Below, in pieces: positions 8,929 through 17,626 of a DNA stretch of 64,000 bases. This DNA comes from Anaerosporomusa subterranea. Its GTDB lineage: Bacteria; Bacillota; Negativicutes; Sporomusales; Acetonemataceae. The stretch spans positions 186,001 through 250,000 of the forward strand of contig NZ_LSGP01000017.1 of NCBI RefSeq assembly GCF_001611555.1, written 5' to 3'. The notes beneath the pieces are model-generated. The model saw nothing but the letters and a program-made list of their open reading frames with translations. It was not told the origin of the DNA and did no database searches. The position numbers and the translations under genes are program-made. Position 1 is the stretch's first letter. Every line of letters starts with the position of its first letter.

Positions 8929-10018
8929 GGAAAATCCTCCCCTTCTCGATGACCTCTTCTTTCATTTGCCGCCGGTAGCTGCCAAAGTCACCGCTGCGCA
9001 GCATATGCAGCCGTTCCCATACCTGGGCCTTACGCTTTGCCGCTGCGCCGGCATCAATATAGCCAAGCGCCTCGGCTGCAGCGATGCCGGCGAGTCGGCC
9101 TTCCTCCATAGCGCTACTGGCTTCTTCCACTCCCGTTAAATCGCCTGCCGCGTATATGCCTGGCACGGTTGTTTCCATGTTGTCATCATGCACTGGTAGC
9201 ATTCCGCCCAGCCGGGAAATGAAGGTTAGTTGACAGCCAGCCAAATGGGCAAGTTCTGTTAAGGGAGTCAGGCCAACGGCGATCGCGATTGCCCCGCATG
9301 CGATCATACGCTCCGAGCCAGGAACCGGCTGCACATTATCATCTAGTTGGACAACAATGGCTCCTTCAACGTGCTCTTCGCCTAGCACCTTTTGAACCGT
9401 GTGACGAGTTAGAATGGGAATACCTGCCCGACTAATTTTGGCGGCATGAACACCGTAGCCGCCGATCCGCGGTGCGGCCTCAAGCAGAGCATTCACTTTG
9501 CCGCCTGCCTGCACTATCTGATAACTGACGATCAGGCCGACGTTGCCGCTGCCGATCATCAGAATTTCTTCTGCCGGAAGCACTTGATACACATTCATCA
9601 TGGTCTGCACAGCGCCGGCACTCATTACCCCAGGCAGGGTGGATCCAGGAAATGCCAGAACGTTTTCGGAAGCGCCCGCCGCTAAAATAACCTTTTTGGC
9701 CCGGATTGTCTCCTGATGCACTCCATCGGCAATCAGGGCAACCTGCTTATCCGGATAAATTGCATATACCGTAGAATTAAGCTTTATCTGGGCACAAGGC
9801 TGAGCCTGAGCCAAGAGTTCCTGACCAATATCAAAACCGCGAATGCCGGCTAAGTGTTCGCGTGAACCAAAAAATTTGTGAATCTGCTTAAACAACTGTC
9901 CGCCTGGCTTGGCATTTTCATCGACCACTACGACCTGAGCGCCCAGACGGCCTGCTTCGACTGCCGCCGAGAGTCCCGCCGGACCTGCGCCGACTATGAT
10001 AATATCTGCTTGGCGCAC
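8918..10018 (-). CDS. NAD(P)/FAD-dependent oxidoreductase subunit (HcnB/hydroxyproline oxidase alpha-like)
   Basis: 366-aa pyridine-nucleotide-disulfide-type flavoprotein. It shows the N-terminal GAGPAGLSAAVEAGRLG and second-strand VVVDENAKPGGQLFKQ, a central second Rossmann motif GSGNVGLIVSYQ (about residue 158), and C-terminal GIYAAGDLTG. This matches HcnB/OoxA-type subunits, which reoxidise the substrate-oxidising partner. It starts 2 bases after the stop of the upstream [2Fe-2S] gene and overlaps the ferredoxin gene by 11 bases, so all five subunits are translationally coupled. Confidence 0.85.
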   Translation of the reverse strand: MRQADIIIVGAGPAGLSAAVEAGRLGAQVVVVDENAKPGGQLFKQIHKFFGSREHLAGIRGFDIGQELLAQAQPCAQIKLNSTVYAIYPDKQVALIADGVHQETIRAKKVILAAGASENVLAFPGSTLPGVMSAGAVQTMMNVYQVLPAEEILMIGSGNVGLIVSYQIVQAGGKVNALLEAAPRIGGYGVHAAKISRAGIPILTRHTVQKVLGEEHVEGAIVVQLDDNVQPVPGSERMIACGAIAIAVGLTPLTELAHLAGCQLTFISRLGGMLPVHDDNMETTVPGIYAAGDLTGVEEASSAMEEGRLAGIAAAEALGYIDAGAAAKRKAQVWERLHMLRSGDFGSYRRQMKEEVIEKGRIFHAI

Positions 10019-10020
10019 GC

Positions 10021-10329
10021 TTATTCCCCCTTGTCTGGTTTGTTTTGGGTTTCCACGATCATGCCGGCGCGTACCGGGGTAACGCAGGTTCGCACATTCG
10101 TCTGCCCATCCACAGTCATGACGCAGTCAGTACAGCGTCCGATACCGCAGAATACGCCTCGCGGCGAGCTGGTTTTATGGGTATGGCGGAGTTTTAGCCT
10201 TCCCAACGCCATCAGGGCGGCGGCGATTGATTCGCCTTCCCGGGCAGGAACGGCGATGCCGTCTACAATGATCTCCACCACTGGTATTCTATCCAAACTG
10301 CTGAGTATGGGATGTTCCTTTACTCTCAC
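10021..10329 (-). CDS. [2Fe-2S]-binding subunit (HcnA-like)
   Basis: 102-aa plant-type ferredoxin-like subunit. The Cys cluster is CGIGRCTDC near residue 60 plus a distal Cys in VRTCVTPV (about residue 80), as in HcnA and the N-terminal part of SoxA. Start is GTG at 10329 with GGGAG about 8 bases before. First gene of the dehydrogenase operon (2Fe2S, FAD, ferredoxin, BFD, DadA-like, symporter). A truncated dapA-family gene lies just upstream in the same orientation. Confidence 0.82.
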   Translation of the reverse strand: MRVKEHPILSSLDRIPVVEIIVDGIAVPAREGESIAAALMALGRLKLRHTHKTSSPRGVFCGIGRCTDCVMTVDGQTNVRTCVTPVRAGMIVETQNKPDKGE

Positions 10330-10397
10330 TCTCTCACTCCCTTATGAAAAACCGTGTTTATGCCGTATACTTACATCTTATTTACCTCTCCTAATCG

Positions 10398-10566
10398 TTA
10401 TGCCACTTCGATGCCGGCTTTTGTCATCACATCCCGCAATTTACCCAAGTCGGCTTCGCCCGGATATACCAACGGCAGTCTAACGTCGTCGACCAGGAAT
10501 CCGCTCAGGTTGATTGCCACTTTAACGGACGTGGTGAATTCTAGCCGCTTCAATTGTCTGCCTGGG
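10398..10566 (-). pseudogene. C-terminal remnant of a DapA-family (dihydrodipicolinate synthase-like) gene
   Basis: About 52 codons read in one frame to a TAA at 10398-10400. They contain SVKVAINLSGFLVDDVRLP and end GKLRDVMTKAGIEVA, the typical C-terminal helix of DapA/NanA-family lyases. No start codon and no upstream barrel remain; the frame dissolves into a terminator hairpin at 10575-10598. The family includes pyrroline-4-hydroxy-2-carboxylate deaminase, which acts directly after D-hydroxyproline dehydrogenase, so its presence upstream of this operon is informative even though it is broken. Confidence 0.7.
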
Positions 10567-10574
10567 GAAGAATG

Positions 10575-10598
10575 CAAAAAAAGCGCCTATATAGGCGC
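10575..10598 (-). terminator. Intrinsic terminator (minus strand)
   Basis: Palindrome GCGCCTATATAGGCGC (10583-10598) followed on the minus strand by eight T. It lies between the fatty acid transporter and the dapA remnant. Confidence 0.75.
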
Positions 10599-10672
10599 CG
10601 ATAAGGCGAAAGATTGAACTGGCTAATAAACCAGACACGCGTAACAATTAGGTCGCAGTACATAGTAGTAGC

Positions 10673-10708
10673 AAAAGGGCTTACGGGGGAATCCCCGCAA
10701 GCCCTTTT
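10673..10708 (-). terminator. Intrinsic terminator after the atoE-like gene
   Basis: Hairpin of 16 bp with one mismatch (AAAAGGGCTTACGGGG against CCCCGCAAGCCCTTTT), 12 bases beyond the transporter stop codon. Confidence 0.75.
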
Positions 10709-10719
10709 ACGAATTCTTG

Positions 10720-12138
10720 CTATTGCATAATCGGCGGAATATAGGGCAATGTTTTTGCCAGGAGATACAGCATGATCAGAACGGCAGGTGTATGGAACAT
10801 CAACTGCAAAATTGAATATCCTGCCAGGTCTCTGGCTTTAGCGCCGGTAAGCCCTAGAAGCGGTAACATCCAGAAGGGGTTGATGAAGTTAGGCAATGCT
10901 TCTGCCGCATTGTATACCTGTACAATCCAGCCCAGGTTCACGTGCAACTGATTAGCCGCCTCAAGCATGTACGGCGCTTCGACGATCCATTTGCCGCCGC
11001 CGGAAGGCAGGAAGAGGCCAAGAACCGCGGAGTAAATGCCGACAATTACCGGCAGCGTATCATGAGTCGAAATTGACACGAAGAAATGCGCGAGAACATC
11101 GGTCAGACCTGAACCCATCAGCACACCAAATATGCCGGCATAGAGCGGGAATTGCAAGAGAACGCTGCCCACCATGGGCACAGACTTAGCTGCTGCTTTA
11201 AGAAATGCTTTCGGAGTCCAATGCAGCAACATGCCGAGGATCAGGAACATAAAGTTATACACATTCAAATCGAGAGCTGCCAGGCCGCCTTGGGTTGAGA
11301 ATACATGATAAAGGTAGCCAAGACCTAAGAGGACGATGGGAATGGTGAGGATTGGGCTATATTCCAAGTATTCGCCCGGGGTTTGCGGTGTACCGACTTC
11401 ATCATCGGTATCTTCTGCGTATCGTATGCCAGCCATCTCGGCTGTTTTCGCTCTTTCGGCAGAAGGGCAGGATACATAGCAAATCCAGCAGGAGAGTACG
11501 ATCAGGACAACAATCATGACAAGGTTTTGCCAGGTAAATAAGGTTTCTTGCAACGGGATTGTGCCGCTAATTTTATACAATGCCGGAGGAATAGAGCCTT
11601 TGGTGGCCATCAGTAGTGCTGCGGAAGATGACAAGCCTAGCGCCCAGACGCTGCCCAGTCCTAAATACGCAGCAGCGCCCATGGCGCGATAGTCAATGCC
11701 TTTAACGCGTTTGCTAACTTCGCGCGTCAAAATGCCGGCGAAAATCAAGCTGAAGCCCCAGCTTAACAACGAGGCAACCATAGCCATGAATGCCACATAA
11801 GTTACTGCTACCTTCGGGGTTTGGGGGAAAAGAGCGAGATAACGCACCAGTCTTTTAACTGGTTTCGATACAGCTACAATGTAACCGCTAATGACGACAA
11901 ACGCCATTTGCATGGTAAACGGAACTAACCCCCAAAAAGACTTGCCAAAGTCAACGGATATCTGGGAGGGAGTACGCCCAGCCAGCAGGGCAGCAACACA
12001 GATGATGACAACAGCGATAGCGGCAAAGACGTAGGCGTCAGGAAACCAGCGTTCGCTCCAATCTGCTAGTGAGGCTCCCCACCGCGCCATTAAACCTCCT
12101 TCGACTTCTGATTTTGTGGATTGTTTTTTTGTCTGCAT
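10720..12138 (-). CDS. atoE: Short-chain fatty acid transporter (AtoE family)
   Basis: 472-aa inner-membrane protein with about 10-12 hydrophobic helices and the AtoE-family layout. The N-terminus is MARWGASLADWSERWFPDAY, a central region reads SCWICYVSCPSAERAKT, and the C-terminal half has PSGGGKWIVEAPYM and NFINPFWMLPLLGLTG. It should import short-chain acids such as butyrate or acetoacetate. No atoDAB genes lie nearby. Transcription should depend on sigma-54: a consensus -24/-12 element sits 59 bases upstream and the likely activator gene is immediately upstream. ATG at 12138 follows GGAGA. Confidence 0.92.
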   Translation of the reverse strand: MQTKKQSTKSEVEGGLMARWGASLADWSERWFPDAYVFAAIAVVIICVAALLAGRTPSQISVDFGKSFWGLVPFTMQMAFVVISGYIVAVSKPVKRLVRYLALFPQTPKVAVTYVAFMAMVASLLSWGFSLIFAGILTREVSKRVKGIDYRAMGAAAYLGLGSVWALGLSSSAALLMATKGSIPPALYKISGTIPLQETLFTWQNLVMIVVLIVLSCWICYVSCPSAERAKTAEMAGIRYAEDTDDEVGTPQTPGEYLEYSPILTIPIVLLGLGYLYHVFSTQGGLAALDLNVYNFMFLILGMLLHWTPKAFLKAAAKSVPMVGSVLLQFPLYAGIFGVLMGSGLTDVLAHFFVSISTHDTLPVIVGIYSAVLGLFLPSGGGKWIVEAPYMLEAANQLHVNLGWIVQVYNAAEALPNFINPFWMLPLLGLTGAKARDLAGYSILQLMFHTPAVLIMLYLLAKTLPYIPPIMQ

Positions 12139-12196
12139 TCGATCAATTCTCCTTTGATTAATACTTTATTTAAAAGTGCTTCTGGCTAATTACATA

Positions 12197-12211
12197 GCAA
12201 AAACCGTGCCA
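12197..12211 (-). promoter_or_regulatory. Sigma-54 (-24/-12) promoter of atoE
   Basis: On the minus strand the sequence reads TGGCACGGTTTTTGC followed by T, a full match to TGGCACG-N4-TTGCW. It points at atoE and lies next to an NtrC-class activator gene, as expected for Ato-type regulation. Confidence 0.9.
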
Positions 12212-12242
12212 AGATTTATTCCTGCACGGTTTGCCGGTCTTT

Positions 12243-12314
12243 CGCCTATTAACGTTATTTTTTTCCCAAAGGAACTGAGCGTTAAGCGCCTACTTTTTAC
12301 ACACAACGCCTATT
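12243..12314. promoter_or_regulatory. Candidate upstream activator sites for the AtoC-like regulator
   Basis: Three copies of CGCCTAYT begin at 12243, 12287 and 12307, spaced 44 and 20 bases, close to whole helical turns, upstream of the sigma-54 promoter. Repeats at this position are typical of enhancer sites for bacterial enhancer-binding proteins; binding is inferred. Confidence 0.5.
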
Positions 12315-12324
12315 GTTTCGCCAG

Positions 12325-13698
12325 TCACTCCTCTCCCTCGGTCTGCAATCCATACTCTTCGATCTTATAATGCAAAGCTCTTCGACTCATATCCAAATCT
12401 CTCGCCGTCTTCATCCGGTTTCCCTTATTCCGTGCTAACATCTCTCTGATCACTCTGGATTCAGTTTCCTTAATAATCTCCCGTAGGCTTTTTTCCTGCC
12501 AAGGTGCGACTTCTTCAGTATCTCTGGACAGTAACTGCGGCGGCAGATCCTCAGGGAATATCATCCGGCCAGTACTCATAATCACTGCTCTTTCCACCAC
12601 ATTGGACAATTCACGGATATTGCCCGGCCAATCATACCTCTCTAAAATAGCCAGAGCCTCAGGGTCAAAGTCATCCATCTCCCGCCCGGTTTCTCTAGCT
12701 ATTTTTTGGAGAAACAAACGAGCCAGCAAGAGAATATCTTCTCTCCGTTCCCGTAGCGGCGGAATCTCTACCGTGACAACCGCAAGACGGTAGAAGAGAT
12801 CTTGCCGAAATTCGCCGCGAGCGACCATCTCGGATAGTGAGCGATTGGTAGCTGCGATAATGCGGATGTCTGTCTTGATGGTTTGACTGCCTCCTACCCG
12901 CTCAAATTCTTTTTCCTGCAGTACTCTTAGCAGTTTGACTTGCATTGCCAGCGGCATTTCGCCAATTTCATCAAGAAACAGCGTACCCTTGTCAGCAAGC
13001 TCAAACCTGCCAATACGCCGGGATGTTGCATGCGTAAAAGATCCCTTCTCATGGCCGAACAGCTCGCTTTCGAGAAGTTGTTCCGGCAAGGCGCTGCAAT
13101 TCACTTTGATTAGCGGCCCGTTTGCCCGCTGACTATTATAATGAATGGCGTTAAACAGGACTTCTTTTCCTGTTCCGCTTTCGCCTGTAATCAGTACGGT
13201 AGCTTGGGTTGGCGCCACTCTGGCCACCATCTCGTAAACCTTTTTCATCTCTGGAGAGTTTGTCAGTCCGTTATGCAGGTTATAATGGGAAGTTAGTTCT
13301 TGTCTCAGCAGATTGGCTTCGACAGCTAAGCGCCGGTTGTCTAACGCCCTTCGCAGCAATAATTTTAGTTCATCAATATTAAACGGTTTGATAACATAAT
13401 CATAAGCTCCCGCCTTCATTGCCTCTACGGCTGCATTAACAGCGGCAAACGCTGTCATTAAGATTACTGTTGCATTTATTCCCTGTTTACGCATGGCGCG
13501 AAATGCCGTCATTCCATCCATTTTAGACATACGGATATCCATCAGGACAATATCGGGCTGCTCGCGCTTGAAAATTTCTAATGCCGGTTCTCCGTCATCT
13601 GCTTCGAGTACCTCGTAGCCTTCACTGCGCAGTACCACCCGCAACATTGCGCGTACACTTTCTTCATCATCAACCACCAATATTTTTCCTGTCAACAT
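12325..13698 (-). CDS. atoC: Sigma-54-dependent response regulator, AtoC-like
   Basis: 457-aa NtrC-class activator. The receiver domain (residues 1-120) has the acidic pair VVDDEE, phosphoacceptor in VLMDIRM and the conserved Lys in YVIKPF. The AAA+ domain (about 145-375) has Walker A GESGTGKE, Walker B GTLFLDEIGEM and the arginine-finger region REDILLLA. A Fis-type helix-turn-helix ends the protein (ARDLDMSRRALHYKIEEYG). Oddity: the sigma-54-contacting loop, normally GAFTGA, reads GSFTHA. The start codon overlaps the kinase gene by 7 bases. Probably activates atoE in response to a short-chain acid sensed by the partner kinase. Confidence 0.92.
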   Translation of the reverse strand: MLTGKILVVDDEESVRAMLRVVLRSEGYEVLEADDGEPALEIFKREQPDIVLMDIRMSKMDGMTAFRAMRKQGINATVILMTAFAAVNAAVEAMKAGAYDYVIKPFNIDELKLLLRRALDNRRLAVEANLLRQELTSHYNLHNGLTNSPEMKKVYEMVARVAPTQATVLITGESGTGKEVLFNAIHYNSQRANGPLIKVNCSALPEQLLESELFGHEKGSFTHATSRRIGRFELADKGTLFLDEIGEMPLAMQVKLLRVLQEKEFERVGGSQTIKTDIRIIAATNRSLSEMVARGEFRQDLFYRLAVVTVEIPPLRERREDILLLARLFLQKIARETGREMDDFDPEALAILERYDWPGNIRELSNVVERAVIMSTGRMIFPEDLPPQLLSRDTEEVAPWQEKSLREIIKETESRVIREMLARNKGNRMKTARDLDMSRRALHYKIEEYGLQTEGEE

Positions 13699-15539
13699 AT
13701 AGTATCCTCCTTGCTGCCTGCGCGGGGTATGACTATTCGGATTAAAGCGCCACCGCCAGGGTTGTCGCCGATATCGATAGTTCCACCCTGGGCGATAACG
13801 ATCCTTTGCGTGACTGCTAAGCCCAAACCGGTACCGGCCTGCTTAGTTGTAAAGAAGGGATCAAATACTTTTTCCCTGATATCGGGAGGAATGCCAGGGC
13901 CTGTATCGGAAAACGTTATCTCTACTTCATCCGTGTCAGGGAGATATTGCGCGCTCACCGTGATTTTTCCTTCATGGTCAATCGCCTGCAGCGAGTTGAT
14001 CAATAAATTGAGGAAGACTTGTTTAAACTGCTCTCCATCTAGATTAACTAGTGGTACATTCGGCTCGATCGCCACTTCGAATCGAACTCCGTGACTTTTT
14101 GCCCGACTTTGTACTAAAAATAGTGTTTCCTGTAATACAAGGGCTACATCTGTCTGCACCACGACCTTCTGGCAAGGCCGGGAGAAATACAGCATTGTCT
14201 CAATAATCCGGTTCATCCGATCGACTTCGCCAATGAGCATGGGCAAATATTGCGCCCGCTCCTCGGCGCTTCCCGCATTTTGAAAATATTGCAGAAATCC
14301 TTTTATACTTGTCAAAGGGTTGCGAATTTCGTGAGCCACGCCGGCCATCAACTCGCCGAGAATGGCCAGACGGTCAGCATGACTAACCTGATCCTCCAGT
14401 TGCTTACGTTCGGTCAAATCCTTAAAAACAGTGACCGCCCCCAAAATATTTCCGTCAATATCTTTAAGCACCGAACTAGTGACAGATATCCACAACTTTT
14501 TATTCTTGACTGGGTATTCCATCATTCCTTCAAAATGCGCCTGTCCTGTCTGCAGGGTATCCAGCAATCTGCTATGAAAGCTTGCATCCTCGGCAAATAA
14601 GTCGCCATAGTGTTTGCCGATTGCTTCAACAGCTCCGTAACCGGTGAGCGTTTCCGCAGCTCGATTAAAAGCTGTTATGTTCCCAACGGTATCAACCGAT
14701 ATGACTCCGTCGCCAATGCTGTCCATGATGTTCTCGCTCAATGTCCTGGCATTTCCCAATGCGGACGCCATGTCATTAATGGTCGAGGCTACTTCGCCCA
14801 GTTCGCCGCTCACGCCCGTGATTGGCTCGTGGAGGTTAAATCGTAACTTCCGCAGGCCTCGGATGACTGTCTGCACATCTTTGACCATATCTTCTGTTAC
14901 CCGCAGGATCAGTAGAATACTTAATGTCAGCCCGATTGCGACAGCAATGACTAACCCTCTGTCCATTTGTGCGACTTGGCTGTGAATATCACCAGTCAAT
15001 TCGTTGACAAAAATATAGCCGATGACTCGTCCGTCACGAGCTAGCGGCCGCATCGCGTTCAAAATGTTGCCGCGCACCAATGAACCAAATTCCACATGAA
15101 GCTCATTGGTTTCCATGACCTCACGACCGGGGTGAGTATCGCCGATCGACTGGCCTACGGTGTAGCCGAATTTGTCTGATGGGCTATAGGTGATTATTGC
15201 ATCAAGGTCTCTCGAATAGAAACCGACCCCTAAGCCCGGAGCAGACAATGCAAGTGAATCAGTTAAACCGGTGAGTGCCTGATTTAGAACTTCGATCTTC
15301 TGCTGCCGCGAGGCGCCAAGTGCTCCGCGCTCTGATAAAATCTTGTCAAAACCGCCCTCACCAAGATTGACATCTACAATATAAGCGATTGCCGCCAGCT
15401 TATTTTTTTTCTCGTCCAAAAGCGATTGTTCTGCGCTTTTCTCCATAACCAATCCGGCGACGAGAATAGGGACACTGACAATAATCAGCGCGAGAAGAAT
15501 CAGCCTTCTGCGTAAACTTTTTGCTAAGAAGTCTTTCAT
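13692..15539 (-). CDS. atoS: Membrane sensor histidine kinase, AtoS-like
   Basis: 615-aa kinase. There is a signal-anchor helix (about residues 10-30), a periplasmic/extracellular single-Cache-like sensor (about 35-180), a second membrane helix (about 183-205) and a linker of HAMP type. A PAS domain follows (about 260-375), then a DHp domain with His403 in GVAHEIRNP and an HATPase with DTGPGIP and GTGLGLAV. The layout matches AtoS/ZraS-type partners of sigma-54 activators. It overlaps the regulator gene by 7 bases and starts 17 bases after topB, so it may be read through from the hxlR-topB transcript. Confidence 0.9.
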   Translation of the reverse strand: MKDFLAKSLRRRLILLALIIVSVPILVAGLVMEKSAEQSLLDEKKNKLAAIAYIVDVNLGEGGFDKILSERGALGASRQQKIEVLNQALTGLTDSLALSAPGLGVGFYSRDLDAIITYSPSDKFGYTVGQSIGDTHPGREVMETNELHVEFGSLVRGNILNAMRPLARDGRVIGYIFVNELTGDIHSQVAQMDRGLVIAVAIGLTLSILLILRVTEDMVKDVQTVIRGLRKLRFNLHEPITGVSGELGEVASTINDMASALGNARTLSENIMDSIGDGVISVDTVGNITAFNRAAETLTGYGAVEAIGKHYGDLFAEDASFHSRLLDTLQTGQAHFEGMMEYPVKNKKLWISVTSSVLKDIDGNILGAVTVFKDLTERKQLEDQVSHADRLAILGELMAGVAHEIRNPLTSIKGFLQYFQNAGSAEERAQYLPMLIGEVDRMNRIIETMLYFSRPCQKVVVQTDVALVLQETLFLVQSRAKSHGVRFEVAIEPNVPLVNLDGEQFKQVFLNLLINSLQAIDHEGKITVSAQYLPDTDEVEITFSDTGPGIPPDIREKVFDPFFTTKQAGTGLGLAVTQRIVIAQGGTIDIGDNPGGGALIRIVIPRAGSKEDTIC

Positions 15540-15556
15540 GATTGCCCCTTTTACAC

Positions 15557-17626
15557 TTATTGTTCTTTTTTACTTAGGGCGAGTTTGAATAAATCGCCGA
15601 GATTACTGCCGACAGGGCTTTTGTCGCTATATTGCTCGATTAACTTTTGGTTGATGCGGCTTTCGTGTTTTGATGTTCGTAGTCCGCCGAAGGCATTTTC
15701 CTTTTCCGGTTGTCGGTGACCGCAGGCGCGGTCAGGGCAGGAAAGCATCTTGCCGCGTTTGCCGTTGACGAGGAGCATATATTTGCCGCAGAGCGGGCAT
15801 TTCGTCTTTGAGATGTTGTCCGCTTTGTAGGCTGCTGTATCGGCGATGGTTTCTTTGATAATGGCTACTGTGTAGTCCTTGATTCTAGCGATGAAATTGG
15901 TGCGTTGCTCTTTGCCTTGGGCGATATTGGTCAGCGATTGCTCCCATTGGGCGGTTAGCTCTGGAGTCTTAAGGTCTTTGGCGACCAGACCAATGAGCTG
16001 TTTGCCTTTGGAGGTTGGCACCAGTTCTTTTCCCTGGCGCTCAATATAGCTGGTGTGAATTAGCTTCTCGATAATCTCGGCGCGAGTGGCGACTGTGCCT
16101 AAGCCGCCTTGCTTGATCGATTCGCGCAATTCTTCGTCAGCAATGAACTTGCCGGGGCTTTCCATCGCTGTCAGCAGAGTCGCCTCTGTATAACGAGCCG
16201 GCGGTTTAGTCTTGGCTTTGTTCACTTTGCAGTTCGCGACCTGAACACGCTCACCTTTGCTATGCGCAGATAGCTTCTGGTCGGGGAACTGATCAGCAGA
16301 GTGTTCGCTTGGCTCGGCTTGCCGCATGCTGACGGCCCGCCAGCCACGCTCTAGCTCCACTTTGCCTGTCGAATAAAAGCTCTCTCCCTGGACGGTCGTA
16401 ACCAGAGTGGTTTGTTGATAGCGATAGGGGGGATATAAAACAGCGATAAATTGTCTGGCGATCAGGTCGTACAGATTCTTCTCATCTGTGCTGAGCGCCG
16501 ATAACTGGAGGGGTTGCTCAGTGGGGATAATTGCATGATGGTCAGTGACCTTTGAGTTGTCAACAAAACGTTTGGTTGGCGCTAGTGGCTTTTGCAATAG
16601 CGGTTTAACGAGCTCGGCATATTGACCGACGGCAATGCCGCGCAGTCTGGCGGTCAAAGTTGGCACAATGTCTGTCGTGATATAGCGCGAGTCAGTGCGC
16701 GGGTAAGTCACTAGCTTGTGCTGCTCATACAGTCCTTGCAGTACGGAGAGGGTCTTTTGGGCGGAGAAGCCATAGCGTTTGTTCGCATCGCGTTGCAGCT
16801 CGGTTAGATTATAGGCCAAGGGCGGCGGTTCGTTCTTAGCCTGTGTGGTCAGATCTTTAATGGCGCCAGCTTGGTCTTTGAGCTTAGCGGCAATGGCTTG
16901 AGCCTGCTGAATATCAAAGAGACGGCTATTACCGCCGCCATCGCGCCAGTCGCCAAAGTAATCGCTAAATTGGGCTTGGACAGTCCAATAGTCCTGGGGG
17001 ACAAAGTTTTGAATTTCGGTTTCCCGGTTGACGATCATCGCCAGGGTCGGTGTCTGGACGCGGCCGGCGTTTAACTGGGCATTGTATTTACAAGTTAAGG
17101 CCCGCGTAATATTGAGTCCAACCAGCCAGTCTGCTTCTGCTCTGCAAACAGCTGCATCGTAGAGATTATTGTAGGCTGTTCCCGGCTTTAAGGATGCAAA
17201 CCCTTCGCGAATGGCGGCATCGGTTTGTGAAGATATCCAAAGTCGTTTAAAGGGCTTTTTCCACTTCGCCATCGCCATGATCCAGCGCGCGACTAATTCG
17301 CCTTCACGTCCAGCGTCAGTCGCAATGATCAGTTCCCTGATATCAGATCGCTTCATCAGTTGATTGACTGCATAATATTGTGATGACGTTTGTTTAATGA
17401 CTTTTAGGTCTAGGGTTGTCGGCAGCATCGGCAGGTCTTCGAGACGCCATTCTTTATAGGCCTTATTGTAATCCTCAGGCTCAGCCAGGGTGACAAGGTG
17501 GCCCAGCGCCCAGGTTACCACATAGTTCGGCCCTTCGATAAAGCCTTTGCCCTTAGTGGTGCATTTCAAGACGCGGGCAATTTCACGGGCGACGCTTGGC
17601 TTTTCTGCCAGTACGAGTGATTTCAT
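15557..17626 (-). CDS. topB: DNA topoisomerase III (type IA)
   Basis: 689-aa type IA topoisomerase that relaxes and decatenates DNA via a 5'-phosphotyrosine. The TOPRIM domain has LVLAEKPSVAREIA at the N-terminus and the metal site ATDAGREGE near residue 100. The catalytic Tyr308 lies in VTYPRTDSRY. A C-terminal zinc-ribbon-like segment has CPLCGKYM and a second Cys pair CPDRACGH. Length and order fit TopB, not TopA. The start codon overlaps the hxlR stop (ATGA), an unusual pairing of a topoisomerase with a redox regulator. TopB is also common on plasmids and conjugative elements, but no transfer genes are seen here. Confidence 0.95.
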   Translation of the reverse strand: MKSLVLAEKPSVAREIARVLKCTTKGKGFIEGPNYVVTWALGHLVTLAEPEDYNKAYKEWRLEDLPMLPTTLDLKVIKQTSSQYYAVNQLMKRSDIRELIIATDAGREGELVARWIMAMAKWKKPFKRLWISSQTDAAIREGFASLKPGTAYNNLYDAAVCRAEADWLVGLNITRALTCKYNAQLNAGRVQTPTLAMIVNRETEIQNFVPQDYWTVQAQFSDYFGDWRDGGGNSRLFDIQQAQAIAAKLKDQAGAIKDLTTQAKNEPPPLAYNLTELQRDANKRYGFSAQKTLSVLQGLYEQHKLVTYPRTDSRYITTDIVPTLTARLRGIAVGQYAELVKPLLQKPLAPTKRFVDNSKVTDHHAIIPTEQPLQLSALSTDEKNLYDLIARQFIAVLYPPYRYQQTTLVTTVQGESFYSTGKVELERGWRAVSMRQAEPSEHSADQFPDQKLSAHSKGERVQVANCKVNKAKTKPPARYTEATLLTAMESPGKFIADEELRESIKQGGLGTVATRAEIIEKLIHTSYIERQGKELVPTSKGKQLIGLVAKDLKTPELTAQWEQSLTNIAQGKEQRTNFIARIKDYTVAIIKETIADTAAYKADNISKTKCPLCGKYMLLVNGKRGKMLSCPDRACGHRQPEKENAFGGLRTSKHESRINQKLIEQYSDKSPVGSNLGDLFKLALSKKEQ

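Noticed and set aside
10354-10617. Plus-strand frame of 87 codons
   Set aside because: Antisense to the dapA-family remnant and the terminator hairpin.
12215-12232. Possible second sigma-54 -24 element pointing to the plus strand (GCACGGTTTGCC)
   Set aside because: Spacing does not fit -24/-12 and no plus-strand gene follows; it is the other arm of a short dyad.
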